DNA of 64,000 nt, from assembly GCF_004121055.1 (NCBI RefSeq), contig NZ_PYAL01000006.1, forward strand, positions 62,001 through 126,000, in the 5' to 3' direction. Origin of the DNA: Achromobacter aloeverae (GTDB lineage: Bacteria > Pseudomonadota > Gammaproteobacteria > Burkholderiales > Burkholderiaceae_B). Of the stretch, positions 8,114 through 15,580 are shown piece after piece. The notes under the pieces were generated by a model, which saw only the letters and a list, made by a program, of their open reading frames with translations, ran no database searches and had not been told where the DNA came from. The translations under genes were made by a program, and so were the position numbers. Within the stretch, counting starts at the first letter, position 1; each line of letters opens with the position of its first letter.

Positions 8114-8878
8114 TCAGGCGCTTATGCCGCCGTCGACCAGGATTCCCGAACCGGTGACATAGGCCGCGCCAGGTCCGGCCAGGAAGGCCACGGCTTCGGC
8201 GACCTCCCTGGTCTTGCCGTAGCGGGCGATAGACAGGCTTGGCAGTATGGAGGAAGCAAGAGGACCGTCGGCAGGATTCATGTCAGTATCGATGGGGCCA
8301 GGACGAACCAGGTTGACGGTGATGTCACGATGACCAAGCTCACGGGCCAGCCCACGGGTAAAGCTCTCCATCGCGGATTTGGTAGCCGCATAGACCGCGA
8401 TGCCGGCGAATGGCACCGACAGGCCGGCATTGCTGCCGATAGTGATGATACGGCCGCCATTGGGAAGGTGTTTCAGCGCGGCCTGGGTGGTCATGAAAAC
8501 GCCGCGTACATTGACGTCGAGCTGCAGGGTTATATCGTCCAATGACTGCTCGGACAACGGGCCTGCAATCAGGACGCCGGCGTTGTTGACAAGGATGTCC
8601 AGCCCGCCTAGGTCCCTCACTGTCTGCTCTACCGCGGCCTTCGCGGCATCAGGGTCGGCTGCATTGGCTTGGATGGCGACGGCGTTGCGGCCGAGGGCGC
8701 GAATCTCGGCAACCAGGGCTGCGGCCTTTTCAGCCGATTTCTCGTAGGTGATAGCGACGTCCGCACCGTCCTCGGCCAGCTTGAGCGCAATGGCCGCGCC
8801 GATGCCACGCGCCGCACCGGTAACTAGCGCCCGTTTACGGGCGAGAACAAGGAATGGATTTTTCGAGGCAGTGTTCAT
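8114..8878 (-). CDS. SDR-family oxidoreductase, FabG-like
   Basis: A 254-residue classical short-chain dehydrogenase/reductase. NAD(P) site TGAARGIG at residues 20-27, NNAG near 98-101, catalytic Ser in TIGSNAG and YAATK at about 165-169, C-terminal VDGGISA. Full length for the family. It begins 27 bases after the MFS gene's stop on the same strand, so the two form an operon controlled from the divergent promoter at 10.35 kb. Substrate is unknown; family members act on alcohols or 3-oxoacyl compounds. This arrangement (LysR, exporter, SDR) is common for detoxification modules. Confidence 0.9.
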   Translation of the reverse strand: MNTASKNPFLVLARKRALVTGAARGIGAAIALKLAEDGADVAITYEKSAEKAAALVAEIRALGRNAVAIQANAADPDAAKAAVEQTVRDLGGLDILVNNAGVLIAGPLSEQSLDDITLQLDVNVRGVFMTTQAALKHLPNGGRIITIGSNAGLSVPFAGIAVYAATKSAMESFTRGLARELGHRDITVNLVRPGPIDTDMNPADGPLASSILPSLSIARYGKTREVAEAVAFLAGPGAAYVTGSGILVDGGISA

Positions 8879-8905
8879 GACATTAGGCCACTTATGTGTC
8901 GACGG

Positions 8906-10324
8906 TTAGTCTGGCACGCGCTTACAGACCATCATGCTTAGTATGGCGGCCAGTGCCAGCGACGCCCCTATGGCCAATGAAGCCACCGCGAAGCCGAGCT
9001 GCACGTCGTGCGCGCTTGCTCCGTCAGGCGCGATCGCGATGAATAGACCGCCGAACAAGGCGACGCTTACGGCGGCGCTGATCTGCAAGGTGGCGTTTAC
9101 CAAGCCCGAGGCCAACCCCGCCCAGCGTGTTTCCACATGGTCCACGTTCAAGCGCACCAGCGCGGGAAGGGCTATCCCTTGCCCGACGCCAACCAGGAAC
9201 AAGGGCAAGACAAGCCAGGACGATGCTCCGGCGAAAGCCAGCGCTGCGACCATGACCAGACCGGACACCTCCAGAACCATGCCAAACCCGGCGGTACGTG
9301 AGCCCATGCGCCGGGCGATGCGCGGACTGCACAGTGGACCCAGGAAAAACCCGATGCCGAGCGGCAGGATGGCCAAACCGGCCGTCAAGGCGTCATGGCC
9401 CAGGCCGGCCTGTTCGTACACGGCGAATACCAGGAAGAACGCGGCGAGCGCATAGAAGAGGAACGTCGATGCCAAGCTGCGTCGCAACCCACGCAAGGCC
9501 AGAAGCGAGGGCAGAACCAGAGGCGTGCCGCCTGCGCGTTCCCGTGCCTTTTCATACTGCCAGAAGAGCCATAACAACGGCAGGCTTGAAACCAGCGGCA
9601 CCATGCACCACCACGGCCAGTGGTGTTCCTGTCCTTCGATAAGCGGAACCACGAGCGCCAGCAAGCCAACCGCCAGCAGCAGCGCCCCCGGCACGTCCAG
9701 GCGAGGCGAACGTTCGGCTCGACTTTCACGCAGGAGCATCATTGCAGAGGGAACGGCAACGATGATGATGGGAAGATTGATCAGGAAGACGCTGCGCCAC
9801 CCCAGCCCCCACGGGCTGGTCGAAACCAGCACCCCCCCGAGCAGTTGTCCGCCCACGGAGGCCAGGCCGAACGTCGCGCCGTACAGGCTCAGCGCGCGAT
9901 TCTTCTCGCTTGCCGGAAAGATGGCGTGTATCGAGGCCAATGATTGCGGCGCCATGATCGCTGCCGCTATCCCTTGCAGCAGCCGGCCGACGACAAGCAT
10001 GCCCGGCGACGGCGCCAGGCCACACCACGCCGAAGCGACGCCAAATCCGAGCATGCCGGCTATGAACACGCGCTTCCGGCCATAGAGATCACCCAGGCGC
10101 CCGCCCAGGATCAGGGTGACGGCATAGGCCGCGGCATACACCGAGATCACCAACTGCGAGACGTCGGAAGAAGCTTGCAGGTCCGTCCGTATGGCAGGTA
10201 GCGCCACGTTGACGATGAAGAAGTCCAAAGGCGGCAGCAGCGTGCCGGTCAGCAGGACGGCCAAGGCGAGCCAGCGGCGGGAGTCAGGGGCTGCCGTTCC
10301 GGTGGTATGGGTCAATGTATTCAT
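8906..10324 (-). CDS. MFS transporter, DHA2 (EmrB/QacA) type
   Basis: A 472-residue inner-membrane transporter of the major facilitator superfamily. It has about 14 hydrophobic helices; the first contains LAVLLTGTLLPPLDFFIVNVALP, and GGRLGDLYGRKRVF after helix 2 is the motif A loop. These mark drug:proton antiporters of the DHA2 group. I chose the start at 10324 (an ATG at 10327 also exists); a longer frame upstream overlaps the divergent regulator and is not credible. It probably exports a toxic compound in response to the divergent LysR regulator; the SDR follows in the same operon. Confidence 0.9.
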   Translation of the reverse strand: MNTLTHTTGTAAPDSRRWLALAVLLTGTLLPPLDFFIVNVALPAIRTDLQASSDVSQLVISVYAAAYAVTLILGGRLGDLYGRKRVFIAGMLGFGVASAWCGLAPSPGMLVVGRLLQGIAAAIMAPQSLASIHAIFPASEKNRALSLYGATFGLASVGGQLLGGVLVSTSPWGLGWRSVFLINLPIIIVAVPSAMMLLRESRAERSPRLDVPGALLLAVGLLALVVPLIEGQEHHWPWWCMVPLVSSLPLLWLFWQYEKARERAGGTPLVLPSLLALRGLRRSLASTFLFYALAAFFLVFAVYEQAGLGHDALTAGLAILPLGIGFFLGPLCSPRIARRMGSRTAGFGMVLEVSGLVMVAALAFAGASSWLVLPLFLVGVGQGIALPALVRLNVDHVETRWAGLASGLVNATLQISAAVSVALFGGLFIAIAPDGASAHDVQLGFAVASLAIGASLALAAILSMMVCKRVPD

Positions 10325-10375
10325 CATGGCGTGGCATGATGAACCAAACAAGATTGTCGAGATACTGATATCCAT

Positions 10376-10400
10376 GTACATTTTGCGTACATTTTTGTAC
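10376..10400. promoter_or_regulatory. Helically phased GTAC repeats in divergent promoter
   Basis: Three GTAC tetramers begin at 10376, 10387 and 10397, that is 11 and 10 bases apart, in an AT-rich stretch of the 89-base gap between the MFS and LysR genes. The spacing puts them on the same face of the helix. They are good candidates for the LysR operator and overlap the expected promoter of one or both genes. Confidence 0.5.
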
Positions 10401-10413
10401 GGACAGGCTTGGC

Positions 10414-11277
10414 ATGGAATGGAACGACGTTCGCATCTTCCTCGCAGTCGCCCGCGGTGGGTCCTTCGGCAAGGCCGCCCAGGCGCTGGGCGTGAGCCAT
10501 CCGACAGTGGGGCGCCGCATAAAGGTGCTTGAAGACGAGGCCAAGCAAGCACTCTTTCGTAGAACAAAGGACGGACTGGTGCTCACGGATGCCGGTGACA
10601 CCGTGCGGGCACTGGCGGAGTCCATGGAGGATTCCGCGCTGTCCATGGAAAGGCGTCTGACCGGGAACGACCAACGCCTCGAAGGTATCCTGCGGATCTC
10701 GTCAGCGGAATGGTTCGCCGGCTATGTCCTGGCCCCAGTCCTGGTCGAGTTGAAACGCCGCCATCCCGCTGTCGTGCCGGAAGTGATTGCAAGCCATCGC
10801 TTACTCGATCTCTCACGCCGGGAGGCCGACGTGGCCTTTCGCATCGTACCTTTCAGCGAGCCGGATATTGTTCAGCGCCGCCTGATGCGAATGTCATATG
10901 GGGTGTATGCGTCGGCGGGGACCGCCCAGGCATTGGAGGACGATCCAGCATCCGTAGGGGTCATTCTCATGAATACCGCGCAATCGCATTTCCCCGATGT
11001 GGCGTGGGTATTGGAGAGGTTCCCGCTTTCCCGAAGTACTTTCACAAGTACGAGCCGTTCGGTCCAGGCACAGATGTGCTTGAGGGGCATGGGCATCGCG
11101 GTGCTCCCAAGGCCAATAGGCGATGCAGTCTCCGGATTGCAGCGTATCGACACACCGGATCAGCCTCCGACGCGGGATATATGGGTCGGCTATCACCAGG
11201 ACCTGCGGCACATGGATCGCTTGCGGGCGATGCTGGATATCGCCGACGCGATGCTGTCGGAGCGAGACCCGTCCTAG
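10414..11277 (+). CDS. LysR-type regulator
   Basis: A 287-residue LysR-type regulator. The N-terminal DNA-binding domain is unmistakable (MEWNDVRIFLAVARGGSFGKAAQALGVSHPTVGRRIKVLE is split here over the wing; recognition helix HPTVGRRIKVLE). The effector domain is slightly shorter than usual and resembles the group acting on small hydrophobic ligands. Divergent from the MFS-SDR operon, which is its likely target; the phased GTAC elements lie between them. It ends three bases from the convergent small membrane-protein gene. Confidence 0.9.
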   Translation: MEWNDVRIFLAVARGGSFGKAAQALGVSHPTVGRRIKVLEDEAKQALFRRTKDGLVLTDAGDTVRALAESMEDSALSMERRLTGNDQRLEGILRISSAEWFAGYVLAPVLVELKRRHPAVVPEVIASHRLLDLSRREADVAFRIVPFSEPDIVQRRLMRMSYGVYASAGTAQALEDDPASVGVILMNTAQSHFPDVAWVLERFPLSRSTFTSTSRSVQAQMCLRGMGIAVLPRPIGDAVSGLQRIDTPDQPPTRDIWVGYHQDLRHMDRLRAMLDIADAMLSERDPS

Positions 11278-11280
11278 CCA

Positions 11281-11514
11281 TCACGGAAGCCTCATGTCCA
11301 TCCCCAACATCCTGGCAAGCCCGAAGGCGAGAAGCAGCACGCCAGCGAGCGCCAGGATGAAGATGACCGCCACCTTGCCGCTCGTGCGCAGCAGCGCGCG
11401 CCTGTCCTTCCCCTTCTTCCCTTGGTCGTAATGCCACTTGATGGCGAAGAACATGCAGGTGGCGAATACGAGAACCTTGAACGTAATGAAGACTACCGGG
11501 ATCCAATCGATCAT
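11281..11514 (-). CDS. Small two-helix membrane protein
   Basis: A 77-residue protein with two hydrophobic helices (about residues 6-24 and 46-68) joined by a strongly basic loop HYDQGKKGKDRR, consistent with a hairpin in the inner membrane with a cytoplasmic loop. A longer reading frame upstream runs through the next gene on the opposite strand and is rejected. The ATG at 11514 has only a weak GGAA upstream. I do not recognise a family. Confidence 0.55.
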   Translation of the reverse strand: MIDWIPVVFITFKVLVFATCMFFAIKWHYDQGKKGKDRRALLRTSGKVAVIFILALAGVLLLAFGLARMLGMDMRLP

Positions 11515-11608
11515 TTGAGAATTTCCAGCTTCTGACTTGACACTGTCCGCCCCAAGGAGCACTACCTCCAGGATGAGAAAGGCGAAAACGTCAGCGGCTG
11601 CTATCCTT

Positions 11609-11662
11609 GTATGGAAGTCGCCGCGCGTTATCGGACATACTACTAAAAAGCAATTTCCATAC
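11609..11662. promoter_or_regulatory. Inverted GTATGGAA half-sites before the MocR gene
   Basis: GTATGGAA at 11609-11616 and its exact reverse complement TTCCATAC at 11655-11662, separated by 38 bases, 29 bases before the MocR start codon. MocR/PdxR regulators bind paired half-sites near their own promoters, so this is a plausible autoregulatory operator. The intervening stretch could hold the promoter. Confidence 0.45.
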
Positions 11663-11691
11663 ATCGACACGCAACGTCGCCCCTGAAAACC

Positions 11692-13074
11692 ATGCAAAAC
11701 GACAATTCGCCCACCTGGCCGCCCCGATTGGCCGTCCAGGGCGGACCTCGTTTTTTGCAGATCGCGGATGCCTTGCAGGCGGCGGTGGCGGAAGGATCGC
11801 TGAAACCGGGTGACCGCCTGCTTCCGCAGCGCCAACTGGCGGCACGGCTGGGCGTCGACCTGACGACGATCACGCGCGCATACCACGAAGCCAAACGCCG
11901 CCACTTGCTGGAGGGGCGCGGCGCCCGGGGCACCTATGTCGCCGCCCCGAAGGTCGAATTGACCTCGATCCTCGACCTGAGCATGAATACCCCGCCACCG
12001 CCGGATGGCGTGGACTTCGACGACCTGTTGAAACAAGGCCTGGCTCAGGTGTTGATGAGGGCCGATACCGAGTTGCTCATGACTTATCACCTGGGTGGGG
12101 GTAGCGACTCCGACCGTAAGGCTGGAGCCAAATGGCTGGAGCCGATGTTTGGTTATCTGGATGCTCGACAGGTTGTCGTCTGTCCGGGTGCGCAAGCGGC
12201 GATCGCCGCATTGATCCTTGCGCTGACGGAGCCCGGCGATGTGATACTGGCGGAGCCAGCCAGCTATCCCGGCTTGCGCGCCGCGGGGACTCAGTTCGGC
12301 CGGCGCATCATCGCAGTGGAAGTGGACAAGCACGGGATGGCGCCCACGAAACTCGATCAAGCGTGCCGCCGGCACAAACCCGCGCTGATCTACCTCAATC
12401 CGACATTGCAGAATCCGACGGCCATCACCATGCCGGAACGCCGGCGCAAGGAACTCGCCACCATCGCGAAGCGCCGCAATGTACGCATCGTCGAGGATGA
12501 TCCCTACTGGCTTCTTGCCGATGGCCCACCGCCACCTATTGCAACGTTCGCCCCGGAACAGGTGTACTACATCTCGACCCTGTCGAAATGCCTGACGCCC
12601 GGCTTGCGTGTCGCCTTCGTGCTTATACGCGACCCGGACGAACGCGAACGTTTCCTGGTCGCGCTAAGATCATTCGCGCTGATGGCCGCCCCCCTGACGG
12701 CCGCGCTTGCCACGCAGTGGATCCTCGACGGCTCGGCTGACGGATTGATGGAAGGCGTACGCAAGGAGGCGCGCCTGCGCCACCGGATGGCGAGGGACAT
12801 CCTGGCGGGACGGTACGACGGCGCTGGAGACGGCCTGCACGTATGGCTGGAATTGCCGGGGTATTGGAGCTCCTCGCAGCTTGCGCGCGCAGCCGAAAGC
12901 GAGGGCTTGGCGGTCACGCCGGCGGAGGCATTCGCCACCGGCAGCGGTTGCGTGAATGCCGTCCGGATCTCCCTGGGCAGCATCAAGGACCGTGGACGTC
13001 TACAGGCGGGACTTCAACGGCTCTCTCAGCTGCTTGCGCGTCGGCCCGAGTCCCTCGGCGCCGCCGTGGTGTAG
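11692..13074 (+). CDS. MocR/PdxR-type regulator (GntR HTH + aminotransferase fold)
   Basis: A 460-residue chimeric regulator, standard length. Residues 18-85 form a GntR winged helix (LKPGDRLLPQRQLAARLGVDLTTITRAY in two halves); residues 95-455 are a class I aminotransferase fold. The PLP lysine is Lys299 in STLSKCLTPGLRVAF; NPTLQNPTA near 236-244 and EDDPYW near 268-273 are cofactor-contact motifs. Such proteins sense PLP or an amino-acid adduct and regulate pyridoxal, GABA or taurine genes. No adjacent target is obvious; the nearest co-directional gene is the MDR oxidoreductase. Its last 75 bases overlap the convergent LysR gene. Confidence 0.9.
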   Translation: MQNDNSPTWPPRLAVQGGPRFLQIADALQAAVAEGSLKPGDRLLPQRQLAARLGVDLTTITRAYHEAKRRHLLEGRGARGTYVAAPKVELTSILDLSMNTPPPPDGVDFDDLLKQGLAQVLMRADTELLMTYHLGGGSDSDRKAGAKWLEPMFGYLDARQVVVCPGAQAAIAALILALTEPGDVILAEPASYPGLRAAGTQFGRRIIAVEVDKHGMAPTKLDQACRRHKPALIYLNPTLQNPTAITMPERRRKELATIAKRRNVRIVEDDPYWLLADGPPPPIATFAPEQVYYISTLSKCLTPGLRVAFVLIRDPDERERFLVALRSFALMAAPLTAALATQWILDGSADGLMEGVRKEARLRHRMARDILAGRYDGAGDGLHVWLELPGYWSSSQLARAAESEGLAVTPAEAFATGSGCVNAVRISLGSIKDRGRLQAGLQRLSQLLARRPESLGAAVV

Positions 13075-14001
13075 CTGCCCCGGAAACACGGGATGACTGG
13101 CCGACAACGCGGCGCAACGTTCCTGCAGGAACGCATGCAATGCGCCGAGCGCCGGCGTCAGCTGTGCTCGGTGGGCACACACCAGGTGCAAGGGTGCGGG
13201 CTCGCAATGCGCCTGCGGAAACAGCTCCACCAGCCGTCCCGCCTTCAGGTCCTCGATGAGATCCAGCCGCGATTTGTAGACCAGGCCTTCCCCCGCGATC
13301 GCCCAGCGGCGTACCACATCGGCATCGTCGCTGACGCGGTTGCCCGTGACCGTCACGGCGCGGTCGCCACCGGGCAGGGTAAACCGCCAGCGTTCATGGA
13401 TCTGCTCGCCCCATACATAGCGCAGGCAGTTGTGCCGCCGCAGGTCCTCGGGCTTGGCCGGCGCGCCATGTCGTTCGATGTACGCCGGCGCGGCGCATAG
13501 CGCGCGCCGGTTGTCGCCAGCCAGCTTGAGGGCCAGGAGCGACGAGTCCGGCAGCAGTCCGTAGCGTATGACGGCATCCAGCGGCTGGCGCATGAGGTCG
13601 GCCGCGCGGTCGCTTATTTTCAGGTGCAGCGACAAGCCGGGATGCTGGTGCTGGAATTCGTCCAGCCAGGGCAGCAGCAGGTTGCGCCCGAAGTCCGACG
13701 GCGCCGACAGCCGCAGCGGACCGGACAGCGCGGATCGCCCGTCCGCCAGGGCGTGCTCGCCTTGCTCTCGCGCCTCCACCATGGCCCTCGCATGGGGCAG
13801 ATAGCGCTCTCCCGCCTCCGACAGCTGCATGCTGCGCGTGGAACGCGTGAACAGGCGTGCGTCCAGGGCTTTTTCCAGCCGCTGCACCGAAGCGCTGGCC
13901 TGCCCGGGCGCGATGTTCAGGCGGCGCGCGGCTTCCGAAAAGCTGCCGGCGTCCGCGGTGTGCACGAAGATCTGCACGTCATCGAGGCGGATGATTTTCA
14001 T
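13000..14001 (-). CDS. LysR-type regulator
   Basis: A 333-residue LysR-type regulator of the CrgA/AaeR-like subgroup (MKIIRLDDVQIFVHTADAGSFS start, recognition helix GQASASVQRLEKAL, RSTRSMQLSEAG wing). The last 30 residues (after about 300) extend beyond the usual family end and are encoded where the gene overlaps the convergent MocR gene by 75 bases, so the tail may be a recent extension by stop loss. It is divergent from the MDR oxidoreductase, its likely target, with a 16-base dyad in between. Confidence 0.9.
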   Translation of the reverse strand: MKIIRLDDVQIFVHTADAGSFSEAARRLNIAPGQASASVQRLEKALDARLFTRSTRSMQLSEAGERYLPHARAMVEAREQGEHALADGRSALSGPLRLSAPSDFGRNLLLPWLDEFQHQHPGLSLHLKISDRAADLMRQPLDAVIRYGLLPDSSLLALKLAGDNRRALCAAPAYIERHGAPAKPEDLRRHNCLRYVWGEQIHERWRFTLPGGDRAVTVTGNRVSDDADVVRRWAIAGEGLVYKSRLDLIEDLKAGRLVELFPQAHCEPAPLHLVCAHRAQLTPALGALHAFLQERCAALSASHPVFPGQLHHGGAEGLGPTRKQLREPLKSRL

Positions 14002-14032
14002 CGAAACGCAGAAAGTATTTTGGTTTTTCGGG

Positions 14033-14048
14033 GATTTATCTGTAAATC
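14033..14048. promoter_or_regulatory. Dyad GATTTA-N4-TAAATC, probable LysR operator
   Basis: A perfect 6-4-6 inverted repeat in the AT-rich part of the gap between the LysR gene and the divergent MDR gene. Its size and position fit the LysR-box rule (dyad around T-N11-A). Confidence 0.5.
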
Positions 14049-14079
14049 ACGGAAAAATAACATGGTGTCCTGCATCCAT

Positions 14080-14096
14080 GAAGGCCGGCGGCCTTC
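14080..14096 (+). promoter_or_regulatory. Strong hairpin in the MDR gene leader
   Basis: GAAGGCCG and CGGCCTTC around a single G form a perfect 17-base palindrome, 34 bases before the MDR start codon and about 14 bases before a short T-run (GTTTTTCC). It could be a protein-binding palindrome (for example a dimeric repressor site) or a leader hairpin that attenuates transcription. Confidence 0.4.
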
Positions 14097-14130
14097 TGGG
14101 CCCTCCGTCCGTTTTTCCAAGGAGTTTTCC

Positions 14131-15144
14131 ATGAAGGCCATAGGCTTCCATCAGAACCACCCCATCAGCCACCCGCAGGCGCTGCAAGACATCGAAGTGC
14201 CTACCCCGGCATTGCGTGACCACGACTTGCTGGTCGAGGTCAGGGCGGTGTCGGTCAACCCGGTCGATACCAAGGTCCGGCTCGGCGGCGATATTCCGGC
14301 GAACGGCGCGCGCATCGCCGGCTGGGATGCCGCGGGCATCGTCCGTGCCGCGGGCCCGCTGGCCACGCGCTTCAAGCCGGGCGACCGCGTATGGTATGCC
14401 GGCGACATCACGCGGCCTGGCTGCAATAGCGAGCTGCACGCCGTGGACGAGCGTATCGTCGGCCCCATGCCGGCCTCGCTCGACTTCGCGCAAGCCGCGT
14501 CCTTGCCGCTGACGGCCATCACCGCCTGGGAGCTGCTGTTCGACCGCCTGTGCGTCCAGGCGGCCGACCCGACCGACCATAACGTGCTGCTGGTGGTCGG
14601 CGCGGCGGGCGGCGTGGGCTCCATCCTGACCCAGCTGGCGCGCGCGCTGACGGGCATGACCGTGATCGGCACCGCCTCGCGGCCGGAAACCCGCGAATGG
14701 GTGCTGGATCATGGCGCGCATCACGTCATCGATCACCGCCAGCCCTGGGCGCCGCAATTGGCCGCGTTAGGCTTGGAGCACGTCACGCACGTGGTCGGCT
14801 TGAACCAGAGCGCGGCCTATGTTCCGCAGATTGCCGCGGTGCTGCGCCCGGAGGGCCAGTTCGCCCTCATCGACGACCCGGTGAGCCTGGATATCGGACC
14901 CTTCAAGGCGAAGTCCATTTCGATCCACTGGGAGCTGATGTTCACCCGCGCCATGTTCAACACCAGCACCCTCGCCCGGCAACACGCCCTGTTGCGCCGC
15001 GTGGCGGAGCTGGTCGATCGCGGCGAGATCAAGCACACGCTGACCCGCCGCATCGACGGCATCGACGCCGCCACGCTGATGCAGGCGCATGCGCTGGTCG
15101 AGGCCGGCAACATGATAGGCAAGGTCGTCGTCGCGCGTCCCTGA
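14131..15144 (+). CDS. Zinc-type alcohol dehydrogenase-like / quinone oxidoreductase family protein
   Basis: A 337-residue medium-chain dehydrogenase/reductase. VEVRAVSVNPVDTKVR near residues 32-47 and GWDAAGIV near 64-71 are typical of the quinone-oxidoreductase/ZADH branch; the NADP-binding motif is VVGAAGGVGS at about 154-163. The structural zinc cysteine cluster is missing, so it is likely a zinc-independent NADPH reductase despite the traditional name. Start: ATG after AAGGAG. A long frame upstream of it runs antisense through the LysR gene and is not coding. Likely induced by the divergent LysR protein through the dyad in between; typical substrates are quinones or enones. Confidence 0.9.
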   Translation: MKAIGFHQNHPISHPQALQDIEVPTPALRDHDLLVEVRAVSVNPVDTKVRLGGDIPANGARIAGWDAAGIVRAAGPLATRFKPGDRVWYAGDITRPGCNSELHAVDERIVGPMPASLDFAQAASLPLTAITAWELLFDRLCVQAADPTDHNVLLVVGAAGGVGSILTQLARALTGMTVIGTASRPETREWVLDHGAHHVIDHRQPWAPQLAALGLEHVTHVVGLNQSAAYVPQIAAVLRPEGQFALIDDPVSLDIGPFKAKSISIHWELMFTRAMFNTSTLARQHALLRRVAELVDRGEIKHTLTRRIDGIDAATLMQAHALVEAGNMIGKVVVARP

Positions 15145-15580
15145 GCCATACCGGCTGCGCGCGTCCCTATGACAACGCAAGGCAAGGGGACGGCCAGGGC
15201 TCGCACGGCCTGGGCGTCCAAGGGCTAGCCCAACTGGTCGCCTTGATGGCGGACTTTGATGGTGAATTTACGCGGGCGCAAACCGCGTGGCGATGTGATG
15301 CGCGTGCGAGCCTATCGACGTTTCGATTCGGCCTGGCGGACCTTGGCGGACCGCGGAGGACATTCTGGCTGACCGACACGGGGGCTTGCCCGACGCGGGG
15401 CAGTGATTCACGCTCCAAGGGACGCATGGCGCCGCGATGCGCCTGGCGTGGCCATGCTAGGCAGGAAGGGCGACCGGTGGTGCGCACGGACAGGGGCGCG
15501 TGCGCATGCGCGACGGAACCGGACGTCGAAGAGGCTCTACTCAGCCCCGACATTGCATCGGACAGCAAGCAGGAGCCTTT
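15145..15580. other. Gene-free stretch before the orphan gene
   Basis: 436 bases with no convincing gene on either strand. The final bases carry the AGGAG ribosome site for the following gene. No strong sigma-70 promoter, tRNA-like structure or long repeat was noticed; the upstream regulatory region of the orphan gene must lie here. Confidence 0.5.
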
